Assembly: GCF_000013405.1 (NCBI RefSeq)
Contig: NC_007759.1
Location: 2,357,001-2,421,000 of the forward strand
Reading direction: 5' to 3'
DNA: 64,000 nt
Source: Syntrophus aciditrophicus SB
GTDB lineage: Bacteria; Desulfobacterota; Syntrophia; Syntrophales; Syntrophaceae
The position numbers and the translations under genes were made by a program. The notes beneath the pieces are model-generated. The model did not search any database. It had not been told where the DNA came from and was given only the letters and a program-made list of their open reading frames with translations. This document shows, in pieces, positions 29,281 through 38,226 of this stretch; position 1 is the first letter of the stretch; every line of letters starts with the position of its first letter.

Positions 29281-29745
29281 TCAAGACGATGTCGCATCAA
29301 TTCGAACTCTCCCTGCGCTCGATACTTTTATGTCACGGGACCCAATCGCATTCGTTACGGTGGCTGTCCCACAACCGCTGGGGGAAGCCGTGCCGTTGGA
29401 TAGGAAAATGATGTTGTTGGTCGCCAAAACTGTTACATCATAATATCCATAGCCCGTTTGGATATTTTTTACAGCATAGGTCGGGCTGTTTGTGTCATCA
29501 GCATCATAGGTGTACGTACCGCCCGCCGTGGTGGGAAAAGATACTTTAATGCTGCGATTCTGACTCACCGCCTGCATCCGAGCTGCCATCAGATCGGACA
29601 TGATCTGACGGGCGGCGCCGTTCAGTCGACGCTGGGCCATGAAAGACTGGTAGTTGGGGGCGGCTATGGCGGCCAGGATGCCTATGACGACAATGACGAT
29701 CATCAGTTCGACCAGCGTGAAACCCCGTTCCCGATAACGCGTCAT
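29281..29745 (-). CDS. fimT: FimT/GspH-type minor pseudopilin
   Basis: 154 residues from ATG 29745, which has GGGGGAG 4 bases upstream; an earlier ATG (29790) lacks one. Prepilin motif RERGFTLVELMIVIVVIGILAAIAAP and the GspH/FimT segment LMAARMQAVSQNRSIKVSF, with SSAGRVRI near the C-terminus. First gene of the minor-pilin operon, with a predicted promoter and CRP-like site upstream. Confidence 0.88.
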   Translation of the reverse strand: MTRYRERGFTLVELMIVIVVIGILAAIAAPNYQSFMAQRRLNGAARQIMSDLMAARMQAVSQNRSIKVSFPTTAGGTYTYDADDTNSPTYAVKNIQTGYGYYDVTVLATNNIIFLSNGTASPSGCGTATVTNAIGSRDIKVSSAGRVRIDATSS

Positions 29746-29807
29746 CTTTCTCCCCCTGAAACTCACAAACATCCCCGCATACACGATCATTTTAAAAAGC
29801 AGAATAT

Positions 29808-29835
29808 ATTATGTTTAAAAATAAATGCCTGTCAA
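29808..29835 (-). promoter_or_regulatory. fimT: Sigma-70 promoter of the fimT-pilVWX operon
   Basis: On the minus strand TTGACA (29835-29830), 16 bases, CATAAT (29813-29808). The predicted start is near 29801, about 56 bases before the fimT ATG. Both hexamers are close to consensus. Confidence 0.65.
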
Positions 29836-29855
29836 CTTCTATCCGTGCGGGCATG

Positions 29856-29871
29856 TGTGATTCTGTTCACC
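29856..29871. promoter_or_regulatory. CRP-like binding site TGTGA-N6-TCACC
   Basis: TGTGA (29856-29860), TTCTGT, TCACC (29867-29871): nine of ten positions of the E. coli CRP core. Its centre is about 62 bases upstream of the predicted fimT start, the class I activator position. A Crp-family gene lies on the other side of the same intergenic region. An imperfect second site (GTGA-N7-TCAC, near 29961-29975) has the wrong spacing. Confidence 0.5.
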
Positions 29872-29881
29872 TTTTATTTTC

Positions 29882-30026
29882 TTCATTTACTGAATTCAAC
29901 CCGATTTTCTCATGAAATTTCCCGTGCCGCGGTAAAGAACATTGACTATTTATTCAAATCGTGAAATTAAATCACTGTTAACAAGATGCAATTGGCTGCA
30001 AGTATCAACCTAATTCAGTAAATGAA
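29882..30026. repeat. 15-bp perfect inverted repeat around the crp-like promoter region
   Basis: TTCATTTACTGAATT at 29882-29896 and its exact complement AATTCAGTAAATGAA at 30012-30026, separated by 115 bases. A third partial copy, AATTCAG, follows at 30030-30036. The right copy sits just before the Crp-like start (30048). It could be a pair of operators for looping, or a long stem in the leader. The 302-base gap holds no gene. Confidence 0.75.
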
Positions 30027-30047
30027 ACTAATTCAGGAGTACATGCC

Positions 30048-30728
30048 ATGAGCATAACGGACCTACTCAAGCAGATCCCTCTTTTCGAATCCCTGAACGA
30101 TTCTGAGCGTCGGCGGCTGGAGTCGCTGCTTCAGCGCCGTTCCCTTGAAAAAGGAGAAATTCTTTTTCACAAAGGCGATATCGGCTCGACCTTTTACATC
30201 ATCATAAAAGGATTGATTAAAATCGGGGTTTCCAACAAACTCGGAGATGAAGTCACTCTTGCCCTGCTGAGAGACGGGGATTTTTTCGGAGAAATGGCCC
30301 TGCTGGACGAACAACCCCGGTCAGCCGACGCCACAGCCCTTGAAGACAGCATCCTGTATGTTCTGGACCGCAATGATTTTTTCCCCTTCCTTATTGAGAA
30401 TGAAAACGCCGTTCGCTCCATCCTCCGTGCTCTTTCCATGCGCCTCCGGAGAACGGATGATCTGTTTGCGGAACTGTCCTTTCTTACGGTTTCCGCCCGC
30501 CTGGCCAAACGCCTTCTTGAACTGGCGAAGCCGACTCAAACTCACGGTGAGGAACCCGGGGAATTTCGCGTCCAGATGTCCCAGCGGGAACTGGCCGCCA
30601 TGCTGGGCGTTACTCGGGAAAGCATTAACAAGGAATTGAAAATCCTGAAAGATAAAGGGATGGTGACGACCTCCAGAAATGCGATCATCATAAAGGATCT
30701 CGATCGATTGAAGCGCCGCACCCGTTAA
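30048..30728 (+). CDS. Crp/Fnr-family transcriptional regulator
   Basis: 226 residues. The N-terminal cyclic-nucleotide-binding fold has GDFFGEMALLDEQPRSADATA, close to the phosphate-binding cassette of CRP, so cAMP or a similar nucleotide is a plausible ligand. No N-terminal cysteine cluster, so it is not Fnr-type. The C-terminal winged helix has MSQRELAAMLGVTRESINKELKILKDKGM with the recognition-helix residues R-E-S-x-N as in CRP-like proteins. It is divergent from the minor-pilin operon and likely regulates it. Confidence 0.9.
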   Translation: MSITDLLKQIPLFESLNDSERRRLESLLQRRSLEKGEILFHKGDIGSTFYIIIKGLIKIGVSNKLGDEVTLALLRDGDFFGEMALLDEQPRSADATALEDSILYVLDRNDFFPFLIENENAVRSILRALSMRLRRTDDLFAELSFLTVSARLAKRLLELAKPTQTHGEEPGEFRVQMSQRELAAMLGVTRESINKELKILKDKGMVTTSRNAIIIKDLDRLKRRTR

Positions 30729-30734
30729 CCGTCT

Positions 30735-31511
30735 TTACAACTGGTGGTAGAGGAACAGATTGGTGGCATATTCGCCGACAAAAAGATAGGCTACAGCGGC
30801 AAGAGACAGAAAAGGGCCGAAAGGCACGGCGTATTTCATGTCGCCCCCTCTAGCCAGCATGATCGATATGCCCACAACGGCCCCCACCAACGAACTGACC
30901 AGCAGGATAAACAGCAGGGACTTCCATCCCAGAAAGGCGCCCATGAGAGCCAGCAGTTTAATATCCCCCCCGCCCATGCCTTCCCGCTTTGTCGCCAGTT
31001 CATAGAGGACGGCCACCAGATAAAGCGAACCGCCGCCGATCAGCAACCCCAGCAGAGCGTCCATGAATGAGAGGTCCATGATGAACACCGCCATGAGAAA
31101 ACAGATCGGGATACCCGGCAGCGAAATGACATCGGGAATAATCTGGTAATCGATATCGATGAACGTGATCAGGATCAAGGCGCTCACAAAAATAAACGCG
31201 GCAAGAAATTTCAGGGTGAGGCCGAACTTCCAGAAAAGGAACAGGGCCATCAGGGCCGTCAGTCCTTCCACAAAGGGATAGCGCAGTGAAATTCTTCCGC
31301 CGCAGGCCCGGCAGCGGCCCCTCAGGATCAGATAGCTGATCAGCGGGATGTTATCGTAGAAGCGGATGGGATGGCCGCAATCCGGGCAATGGGAGGCGGG
31401 CTTGACAATGGACAGACCTTCCGGAATCCGCCAGATGCATACATTCAGGAAGCTTCCCACCACGGCGCCCAGGATGAACGCAAATATCGCCCCCAACTCC
31501 GTCATCGTCAT
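30735..31511 (-). CDS. pilD: Type IV prepilin peptidase/methyltransferase PilD
   Basis: 258 residues with about seven membrane segments. The cytosolic zinc loop has CPDCGHPI and CRACGG, and the catalytic aspartates lie in DIDYQIIPD and GGGDIKLLALMGAFLG (the GxGD motif). It cleaves and N-methylates type IV prepilins, so it can process the four minor pilins encoded just upstream in the window. Converges with the Crp-like gene (6 bases between stops). Confidence 0.96.
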   Translation of the reverse strand: MTMTELGAIFAFILGAVVGSFLNVCIWRIPEGLSIVKPASHCPDCGHPIRFYDNIPLISYLILRGRCRACGGRISLRYPFVEGLTALMALFLFWKFGLTLKFLAAFIFVSALILITFIDIDYQIIPDVISLPGIPICFLMAVFIMDLSFMDALLGLLIGGGSLYLVAVLYELATKREGMGGGDIKLLALMGAFLGWKSLLFILLVSSLVGAVVGISIMLARGGDMKYAVPFGPFLSLAAVAYLFVGEYATNLFLYHQL

Positions 31512-31567
31512 TTTTTAAAGACTCCATTCATCTCTGCGACCCCGCTTCCTTCCACGCGGTATGGATC

Positions 31568-32023
31568 TCAACCGTCTTCGCGATCCCAGTTATAAGGAAT
31601 GTCGTTATTGTGGGGATGCACGCGGAATTCGTCAGGCTCGCCATAATTGTAAACCTCCGTCGGCGTGTTGATGACGATGGCCTCTTCCGTGGAAACGCAT
31701 TTGAATCCATGATAGACGAACGGTGGAATATGGAGGAGAACGGGATTGTATTCCCCGGCAAAAAAGACGTTGACCTCGCCACGCGTCGGCGAATTTTCCC
31801 GGCTGTCATACAGAACGATCTTCATCATCCCCTTGACCACCGCCATGTTGTCATACTGCTTTTTGTGGTAATGCCACCCTTTGACGACCCCGGGATAGGC
31901 CGTCGTCATATAAACCTGACCGAACCCCTTGAACATCCCGTCATCGGCCCGCAGGATTTCCATCAATCGGCCCCGCTCATCGGGAATCACCCGGAGTTTT
32001 TTCACTTGAACGCCGTCAATCAT
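31568..32023 (-). CDS. dTDP-4-dehydrorhamnose 3,5-epimerase-like cupin protein
   Basis: About 151 residues. The cupin core has VVKGWHYHKKQYDNMAVVKG and ILHIPPFVYHGF-like text (LLHIPPFVYHGFKC) with TPTEVYNYGEPDEFRVHP, as in RmlC/FdtA-like sugar enzymes. The catalytic His is in HYHKKQ. ATG 32023 is chosen for its AAGGAGAG ribosome site; longer frames extend to 32077. It is shorter than full RmlC (about 180), and may be a related sugar isomerase. No other rml gene is nearby. Confidence 0.75.
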   Translation of the reverse strand: MIDGVQVKKLRVIPDERGRLMEILRADDGMFKGFGQVYMTTAYPGVVKGWHYHKKQYDNMAVVKGMMKIVLYDSRENSPTRGEVNVFFAGEYNPVLLHIPPFVYHGFKCVSTEEAIVINTPTEVYNYGEPDEFRVHPHNNDIPYNWDREDG

Positions 32024-32271
32024 CGTTTCTCTCCTTAAAGCCTTCCCCTGTATCCGGTCTCTCTGCCTTTCGTTCACAGGCTTTGACCGCCGCCGATTTT
32101 CGCGGCCTGCCGCTTCCTCTCAGCTCGATCTTCACTTCCCGGATCAAGGCAATCTTTCCGGTTCTGTTCGCCGCGGTTTTTTGCCACGTAACCTGCCTCA
32201 GCATTCCTGAACTTCAACAGCGCTGCCCTATATCATATTGGTGATTCCTCAACAATAAAAACTCTGAATCC
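32024..32271. other. Gap upstream of the epimerase gene, no clear gene
   Basis: A 62-codon minus-strand frame (32016-32204) overlaps the epimerase start by 8 bases and encodes a very basic peptide with a GRPRK motif. It has no convincing ribosome site, so it is not called. The rest of the gap holds only the ribD promoter region. Confidence 0.4.
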
Positions 32272-32300
32272 TTGACTTCATCGGCGGGTTAGCCTATAAA
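32272..32300 (+). promoter_or_regulatory. ribD: Sigma-70 promoter of ribD
   Basis: TTGACT (32272-32277), 17 bases, TATAAA (32295-32300): near-consensus with ideal spacing. The start near 32307 gives a leader of about 70 bases. No FMN riboswitch core was recognised in it. Confidence 0.7.
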
Positions 32301-32376
32301 ACTGAGGAAAATCAACGGGACATAAGATTTTGTTATGTCGTGCGAAGCAAGATGAGAATCGCGGGGGAAAACCGGT

Positions 32377-33519
32377 TTGAACGATGAATTCTATATGAAG
32401 CGAGCCCTTCAGCTTGCCCGGAAAGGGGAAGGGTGGGTCAGTCCCAACCCGATGGTGGGCTCGGTCATCGTCAAAAACGACCGTATCATCGGAGAGGGCT
32501 ATCATCGAAAATTCGGAGAGGCTCATGCGGAGATCAATGCCCTGAACGGGGCAAAGGAATCGGCCGAGGGCTCGACCATCTATGTGTCCCTCGAACCCTG
32601 CAGCCACTACGGCAAAACGCCGCCCTGCGTTGAACGTCTCGTCGCCTGCCGGCCGAAGCGGGTCGTCATCGGCACGACGGACCCCAACCCCCTCGTAGCG
32701 GGCCGGGGAATCGGGATTTTGAAACGCAACGGCATCGAAGTCACCGTCGGGGTTCTCGAAGAGGTCTGCCGGGAAATCAACGAATCCTTCCTGAAATTCA
32801 TCCAGTTCCGAATCCCCTTCGTGACCCTGAAATACGCCCAGACCCTGGACGGCAGGATCGCGACGTCAACCGGCCATTCCCGCTGGATCAGTTCACCCCC
32901 TTCAAGACGGTTCGCTCACCGTCTGCGCCATGCCCACGATGCAATCCTGGTCGGCATCGGCACGGTTCTGTCGGATGACCCGGAGCTGACCGTCCGCCTG
33001 GTTCGGGGGAAAAATCCCCTGCGGATCGTTCTGGACAGCCGCCTCCGGATACCCCTGACGGCGCGCATTCTTCAGGAGCAGGATCAGGCAAAAACCCTGA
33101 TGGTGACAACCGATCACGCGGACAGGAAAAAGCTTTCCCAATTGAACGACCGCGGCATCGAAACGCTCATTCTGCCTGTAGAGTCATCAGGAAGAATTGA
33201 CCTGAACCGGCTTCTCCGGGAACTGGGAAGCCGCGGCATCGCTTCGGTGCTGGTCGAAGGCGGCTCCGGAATTCTCACCGCCCTGATGGCTCAAGACCTT
33301 GCCGATCGCCTGATTGCCATCATCGCCCCCAAGATTTCAGGCCGGGGGATCGAAGCCGTCGGGCAACTGAACATAACCAGCATGGGAAAGGCCATCGGGT
33401 TGGTTTTCAGGAAAATTTACCGCAAAGGCGATGACCTCATCATTGACAGCCGTTTCCGCAGGCCGGCAGAAACGTCACATCCTGCACCCCCCGATAAACC
33501 GATCATCCCCCTCCGGTAA
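32377..33519 (+). CDS. ribD: Riboflavin biosynthesis bifunctional deaminase/reductase RibD
   Basis: 380 residues. The N-terminal CMP/dCMP-type deaminase has HAEINAL and PCSHYGKTPPC (zinc site) and the C-terminal reductase domain begins RIPFVTLKYAQTLDGRIA and includes VLVEGGSGI. It performs the two steps after GTP cyclohydrolase II in riboflavin synthesis. The start is taken as TTG 32377 because the family usually begins a few residues before YMKRAL; ATG 32395 is the alternative. No other rib gene is adjacent. Confidence 0.95.
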   Translation: MNDEFYMKRALQLARKGEGWVSPNPMVGSVIVKNDRIIGEGYHRKFGEAHAEINALNGAKESAEGSTIYVSLEPCSHYGKTPPCVERLVACRPKRVVIGTTDPNPLVAGRGIGILKRNGIEVTVGVLEEVCREINESFLKFIQFRIPFVTLKYAQTLDGRIATSTGHSRWISSPPSRRFAHRLRHAHDAILVGIGTVLSDDPELTVRLVRGKNPLRIVLDSRLRIPLTARILQEQDQAKTLMVTTDHADRKKLSQLNDRGIETLILPVESSGRIDLNRLLRELGSRGIASVLVEGGSGILTALMAQDLADRLIAIIAPKISGRGIEAVGQLNITSMGKAIGLVFRKIYRKGDDLIIDSRFRRPAETSHPAPPDKPIIPLR

Positions 33520-33544
33520 ATTCACCCCCCGAGAGAACCACTTT

Positions 33545-35140
33545 TTAAGGTAAGGAACGCAGCAGCATTTCCGCCGCCCGGATGCCATCCAGCGCCGAGC
33601 TGACAATGCCGCCCGCGTACCCGGCGCCTTCGCCGCAGGGGAAAATCCCCCGGACAGAAGCGCTCTGGCCGTCTTCACCCCGAAGGATGCGCACAGGCGA
33701 TGAGGTCCTGGTTTCCACGCCGATCAAAACCGCCTCTCCTGATATAAATCCCGGCATTTTATTATTAAAAATGAACAGCCCCTGCTTGAGCGCCTCAACG
33801 GCAAATCCGGGGAGAACCCGATCCAGGTAGGCCGAGGTAACACCGGGAAGAAAACTGGTGTTCAGTTTTCCTGTTGAAAACCGACCACAAAGAAAATCAG
33901 TCAGACGCTGCACTGGAGCATAATAATTTCCACCGCCCAGCGCATAGGCCGCCTCTTCCCAGCACCGCCGAAAGCGGAGCCCGCTCAGGGGATCATGCGA
34001 CTCCCCCGCAAAATCCTCTATGCGGATATTCACCACGACGGCGCTGTTGGCAAAGGGACCGTCCCGCCGGGAGTTGCTCATCCCGTTGGTGATCACGCCC
34101 TTTTCCATGGCGCTGCAGCCGATAACCTGCCCGCCGGGACACATGCAGAAGGTGTAAACCGAGCGGTCGATAGAGGGAATCCGGGCGGTCAGAACGTACT
34201 CGGCAGGAGGCAGTTCCGGATGTCCGGCCCAGGGACCGTACTGGATCTCGTTGATCAGCGCCTGAGGATGTTCGATCCTCAGCCCCGCGGCGAAGGGCTT
34301 GGGAACAAGCCGGATACCATTCTTATGGAGAACGCGATAGGAATCATCAGCACTCTGCCCGATAGCCAGGAGAATGTGCCCGGTTTCGATTTCCTCCCTG
34401 CCGTTGATCACCAGACCGGAGATGACTCCATCGTGGACGATCAGATCGGTCATTTTTGCCCCGAAACGGACTTCACAGCCGAGAGACTGAAGATTCTTCC
34501 GCATTTGAACAACCACCTTGCGCAATTGGTCCGTTCCGATATGAGGCTTCGCCTCGATGAGAATATCCGCAGGCGCGCCCATTTCAACAAAGATTTTCCT
34601 GACCCAGGCGGTCCGGGGATTTTTCCCGCGGCTGGTCAGCTTTCCGTCGGAAAAAGTGCCGGCGCCGCCTTCTCCGAAATGGACATGGCTCTCCGGATGG
34701 AAATGCCCCCTGATCCAGAAATCCTGAACATCCCGAAGACGTTCAGGCACCGGCTTGCCCCTTTCGATCAGGAGCACCGGCACACCGGCACGGGCCAGAA
34801 CGAGGGATGCAAAAAGGCCGGCCGGACCGGAACCGACGATCACCGGCCTTTTCTCGATCCGCCGGAGAGGCTTTCCAGTCTCTTTCACGACCGGCGTTTC
34901 TGAACCCACCGTAACCCGACTGTCTTGGATATTCGGTATATCAATCGAATCCGGGAGGTCTACCACCACGGCGTAGACAAAGCAGGGAGGTCGGTTCCGC
35001 CGCGCGTCAAGGGATTTCCGTAGAATTTTCACGTGGGAAATCGCTTCCATGGAAATGCCCAGGATGTCCGCCGCCGCGGCCGGCAGTTTTTTCTCTTCGT
35101 CGCCCAGAGCCAGCGGAATATCTGTGATTTTTATCTCCAT
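33545..35140 (-). CDS. FAD-dependent dehydrogenase-like flavoprotein
   Basis: 531 residues from ATG 35140 (GAGGAAC 6 bases upstream); the frame opens to 35197. The FAD-binding GxGxxG motif is GSGPAGLFASLVLARAG near residue 105, after an N-terminal about 100-residue domain. Other features are GEGGAGTFSDGKL, CPGGQVIG, and the C-terminal FPCGEGAGYAGGI that closes the FAD site. This is the COG2509-type uncharacterised flavoprotein; its substrate is unknown. It converges with ribD. Confidence 0.85.
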   Translation of the reverse strand: MEIKITDIPLALGDEEKKLPAAAADILGISMEAISHVKILRKSLDARRNRPPCFVYAVVVDLPDSIDIPNIQDSRVTVGSETPVVKETGKPLRRIEKRPVIVGSGPAGLFASLVLARAGVPVLLIERGKPVPERLRDVQDFWIRGHFHPESHVHFGEGGAGTFSDGKLTSRGKNPRTAWVRKIFVEMGAPADILIEAKPHIGTDQLRKVVVQMRKNLQSLGCEVRFGAKMTDLIVHDGVISGLVINGREEIETGHILLAIGQSADDSYRVLHKNGIRLVPKPFAAGLRIEHPQALINEIQYGPWAGHPELPPAEYVLTARIPSIDRSVYTFCMCPGGQVIGCSAMEKGVITNGMSNSRRDGPFANSAVVVNIRIEDFAGESHDPLSGLRFRRCWEEAAYALGGGNYYAPVQRLTDFLCGRFSTGKLNTSFLPGVTSAYLDRVLPGFAVEALKQGLFIFNNKMPGFISGEAVLIGVETRTSSPVRILRGEDGQSASVRGIFPCGEGAGYAGGIVSSALDGIRAAEMLLRSLP

Positions 35141-35378
35141 AATCCAGTTCCTCATTGAAAAGGAGGCATTTTTGTTATAAAGATTGCCTCGATGCAAGTA
35201 TAAAACAGATTGTTTTTCTGGCTGCCATAAAGTGTTATATTAAGGTGAAGTCACTTTGAAGGATGAATTCCCTGCGACAGCCCGAAATGAACCGGCAGTC
35301 GATTTCTGGAAAACAGTCTTGCGGAGTGGACCTTTCTTAAGGAAACACCGGCTGAATATATCATAAATTAAACAAGGA

Positions 35379-35408
35379 AGAGCGGGTTTGTTCCGGGCAG
35401 CCCGCTCT
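35379..35408 (+). promoter_or_regulatory. Hairpin in the leader of the NusG-paralogue gene
   Basis: AGAGCGGG (35379-35386) pairs perfectly with CCCGCTCT (35401-35408) around a 14-base loop, about 60 bases before the gene start. A T-rich stretch begins only about 20 bases later, so it may be an attenuator or pause signal. No ops/JUMPstart element was seen. The remainder of the 35141-35468 gap holds no supported gene. Confidence 0.4.
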
Positions 35409-35468
35409 CTCCATGTCGATCATTGGGTTTGTCTTTTTTGGAATATGATGTAATTAGAGGATGCGGTT

Positions 35469-35972
35469 ATGTCCTGGTATGCGGTTCACACAAGAAGCCG
35501 TCACGAAGACAAAGTCTTTACCGGTCTCGTTCAGAAATCCATCACCACGTTTCTACCGAAGATCGAGGTCTGGAGCAAAAGAAAAGATCGCCGGAAAAGG
35601 ATTATGACCCCCCTTTTCCCGGGATATCTATTCGTTGACATGCCCTGTCTCGATAATCAGGCGAAGCTGGATGTGCTGAAGACCTTCGGCGTTGTCCGCA
35701 TTCTCGGCAAGCCCACCGGATCGGCTCCGATCCCCGTCCCAGATGACAAGATCGATGCGATTCGCCGCATCGTGGATTCCAGGGTTGAGGTTCAGAATCT
35801 TCAGTATCCGCATGTGGGAGAAGCGGCCAGGATTGTCGACGGCCCATTCAAGGGCATAGAAGGCACGGTGATCAAAACGGATTACGACAAGGATCTTTTT
35901 GTCGTCACGATCGAACTGCTCCAGCGGTCCGTGGCCATCAAACTCGACAGTTCCCAGATCGAGAAGATATGA
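35469..35972 (+). CDS. NusG-paralogue (RfaH/UpxY-like) transcription antiterminator
   Basis: 167 residues. The N-terminal NGN domain starts MSWYAVHTRSRHEDKV, has LFPGYLFVDM, and the C-terminal KOW domain reads VGEAARIVDGPFKGIEGTV. Such paralogues load onto RNA polymerase to read through long surface-polysaccharide operons. It heads a run of same-strand genes ending with gmd and fcl, which would fit that role. The last two cannot be proven to be on the same transcript. Confidence 0.9.
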   Translation: MSWYAVHTRSRHEDKVFTGLVQKSITTFLPKIEVWSKRKDRRKRIMTPLFPGYLFVDMPCLDNQAKLDVLKTFGVVRILGKPTGSAPIPVPDDKIDAIRRIVDSRVEVQNLQYPHVGEAARIVDGPFKGIEGTVIKTDYDKDLFVVTIELLQRSVAIKLDSSQIEKI

Positions 35973-35997
35973 ACCCCGGGACGCGATATCCTTACAG

Positions 35998-36408
35998 ATG
36001 AGTATTTCACCGGAAAAAGAAAAAGACGTCGCCCAGCGGATGGCCCGCCTTGGAATTTCAGAGGACGATTTACGGGAAACTTTTATCCGCTCTTCAGGAC
36101 CCGGCGGTCAAAATGTCAACAAAACGGCAACCTGCGTCTATCTCGTTCACCTGCCCACGGGCCTTTCCGTTAAATGCCAGCAGGACCGCTCTCAAACCGT
36201 GAACCGTCTGCTGGCCAGGCGATTGCTTCTCGATCGGATCGAACGGCTGAAGACGGGGCGGATCGCCGCGGAGAAGGCGCGGATCGAAAAAATCCGCAGA
36301 CAGAAAAGACGCCGCTCGCAACGGGCGCAGGAAAAAGTCCTTGAGTTGAAGCATCGGCAGTCTGAAAGAAAGAAACTCCGGGAAAAAGTTGGAACAGAGG
36401 ATGCGTGA
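35998..36408 (+). CDS. Peptide chain release factor-like protein (GGQ protein)
   Basis: 136 residues, no codon-recognition domain. The GGQ motif at residues 36-38 sits in RSSGPGGQNVNKTATCVYLVHLPTGLSVKCQ, followed by a basic tail rich in Arg and Lys (about 85-136). This fits the short RF-like proteins (ArfB/PrfH-like) that hydrolyse peptidyl-tRNA in stalled ribosomes. ATG 35998 is chosen since upstream frame sequence overlaps the NusG-like gene. Its stop overlaps the next gene's start region. Confidence 0.82.
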   Translation: MSISPEKEKDVAQRMARLGISEDDLRETFIRSSGPGGQNVNKTATCVYLVHLPTGLSVKCQQDRSQTVNRLLARRLLLDRIERLKTGRIAAEKARIEKIRRQKRRRSQRAQEKVLELKHRQSERKKLREKVGTEDA

Positions 36409-36931
36409 CAGACATGGGGAGCAAAATCTCCCGACGGAAAATCAGAAGGAACGAGGGGAAAGGATAGTGCTGACACGGGATGAGCAGCAAATCCTTCAAG
36501 CCCTGCAGGGTGATATTCCACTGCATTCCCGACCCTTTGCCGCTTTAGGGAAACGCCTCAACCTGTCGGAGGACACCGTGATCCGGATTATCCAGGAATT
36601 GGCCGACCGAGGGATTATCCGCAAAATCGGTGCCATTCTCCGGCATCGTCAGGCGGGATTTAAGCAGAACGCCATGGTTGTCTGGTCTGTTCCGGAATCG
36701 CGCATGGAGATTACGGGAAAGATTCTGGCCTCTTTTCCCGAAGTGTCGCACTGCTATGAACGAACGCCCTCTTTCGAAGGGAAATACAATCTCTTTACCA
36801 TGGTTCATCTGAAATATCCGGATATTGCGAATCAGGTGCGGGAGATGGCGCAGGCGGCAGATCTTGACGATTATCAGATCCTCGTCAGCGAAACCGAGTA
36901 TAAAAAAAGCAGCATGGTCTATTTCACATGA
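36401..36931 (+). CDS. AsnC/Lrp-type protein, siroheme decarboxylase AhbB-like
   Basis: About 176 residues from ATG 36401; TTG 36389 and GTG 36467 are alternatives, the last having a better GAGGGG-like ribosome site. An N-terminal AsnC helix-turn-helix (LTRDEQQILQALQ, LNLSEDTVIRIIQELADRGIIRKIGA) is followed by an AhbB-like domain with SHCYERTPSFEGKYNLFTMVH. AhbA/AhbB remove acetate carboxyls of siroheme to make didecarboxysiroheme for heme. Only this one subunit is here, with hemL downstream (4-base overlap), so a role in siroheme-based heme synthesis is inferred. Confidence 0.75.
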   Translation: MRDRHGEQNLPTENQKERGERIVLTRDEQQILQALQGDIPLHSRPFAALGKRLNLSEDTVIRIIQELADRGIIRKIGAILRHRQAGFKQNAMVVWSVPESRMEITGKILASFPEVSHCYERTPSFEGKYNLFTMVHLKYPDIANQVREMAQAADLDDYQILVSETEYKKSSMVYFT

Positions 36932-38226
36932 CAAAATCCTTATCGGAACAACTTTTTGAAACCGCGGAAGGTCTTCTTCCCGGCGGGGTGAACAGTCCCG
37001 TGAGGGCGTTCCGGGCTGTCGGAGGGGTTCCCCGTTTTATCGACCGGGCAGAAGGTTCCCGGATCTATGATATTGACGGCAGGGAATACATCGATTATGT
37101 CGGATCATGGGGTCCGATGATCCTTGGCCACAGCCATCCGCAGGTCGTGGAGGCGATCCGGAAGGCCGTCGAACGTGGAACCAGTTACGGCGCTCCGACC
37201 CCCGGAGAAATTGCCCTGGCGAGGACCATTATTGAAGCCTTTCCCTCCATGGAGATGATCCGGATGGTCAGCTCCGGCACGGAAGCCGTCATGAGCGCCA
37301 TCCGCCTGGCCCGCGGATTCACGGGCAGAGATAAAATTCTCAAATTCGAGGGCTGTTATCACGGCCATGGCGATTCGCTCCTGGTCAAAGCCGGTTCCGG
37401 AGTCGCTACCCTGGGAATCCCCGGCAGCCCCGGCGTGCCGGCATGCCTCGCCGAACTGACGATCACCGTCCCTTTCAATTCCAACGAAGCCTTCCGCAAA
37501 GCCGTGGATCGCCACGGCAAAGAACTGGCCTGCGTCATTGTGGAACCCGTCGCGGCGAACATGGGCGTTGTCAACCCCCGGCCGGGATTTCTGGAAACCC
37601 TCCGGGAACTGACCCGAAAGGCCGGGATCGTCCTCATCTTTGACGAGGTCATCACCGGTTTTCGCCTTGCCTATGGCGGATTCCAGAAACTCTGCCGCCT
37701 CGAACCCGACCTGACCTGCCTGGGGAAGATCATCGGTGGCGGACTTCCCGTCGGCGCCTTCGGCGGCAAACGGACAATCATGGACTTTCTGGCCCCCAAT
37801 GGACCCGTCTACCAGGCGGGCACCCTCTCCGGCAATCCCCTGGCCATGTCGGCCGGGCTGGCCACCCTGGAAACGCTGCGCAGCCGGAGGGATGACTACG
37901 CCGCTTTGGACAGGCGCACGGCAGACCTCTGCGCCGCCATGGGAAAACTCTTCAGGACCGCGGAGCTTCCTGTACGCATCAACCGGGCAGGCTCCCTGTT
38001 CACGGTGTTCTTTACGGATTCCGATGTATTCGATTACGAAACAGCCAGTCACTGCAACTTGGAACGGTATGCCCGCTTCTTCAAGGGCATGCTGGATCGG
38101 GGCGTCTATCTTGCGCCGTCCGCTTTCGAAGCGGCCTTTGTTTCCTTTGCCCATTCCGATGAAGATTTAGAGAAAACGCTGCAGGCCTGCGCTGAAACCA
38201 TAAAAACTTTGGGAGGTAACCCATGA
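36928..38226 (+). CDS. hemL: Glutamate-1-semialdehyde 2,1-aminomutase
   Basis: 432 residues, PLP enzyme of the C5 tetrapyrrole pathway. It has [15 protein letters not shown] at the N-terminus, [24 protein letters not shown], the DEVITGFR motif and the PLP lysine in [14 protein letters not shown]. The start overlaps the preceding gene's stop (ATGA). It makes 5-aminolevulinate for siroheme and heme. Confidence 0.97.
   Translation: MTKSLSEQLFETAEGLLPGGVNSPVRAFRAVGGVPRFIDRAEGSRIYDIDGREYIDYVGSWGPMILGHSHPQVVEAIRKAVERGTSYGAPTPGEIALARTIIEAFPSMEMIRMVSSGTEAVMSAIRLARGFTGRDKILKFEGCYHGHGDSLLVKAGSGVATLGIPGSPGVPACLAELTITVPFNSNEAFRKAVDRHGKELACVIVEPVAANMGVVNPRPGFLETLRELTRKAGIVLIFDEVITGFRLAYGGFQKLCRLEPDLTCLGKIIGGGLPVGAFGGKRTIMDFLAPNGPVYQAGTLSGNPLAMSAGLATLETLRSRRDDYAALDRRTADLCAAMGKLFRTAELPVRINRAGSLFTVFFTDSDVFDYETASHCNLERYARFFKGMLDRGVYLAPSAFEAAFVSFAHSDEDLEKTLQACAETIKTLGGNP

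Noticed and set aside
29961-29975. Second CRP site GTGA-N7-TCAC before the Crp-like gene
   Set aside because: The spacer is 7 instead of 6 bases, so the half sites are out of register for a CRP dimer.
32016-32204. 62-codon basic peptide upstream of the epimerase gene
   Set aside because: A GRPRK motif is present, but there is no ribosome site and it overlaps the epimerase start; not supported as a gene.
35264-35340. 25-codon frame upstream of the NusG paralogue as a leader peptide
   Set aside because: No run of regulatory codons and no overlap with the hairpin at 35379; too little evidence.
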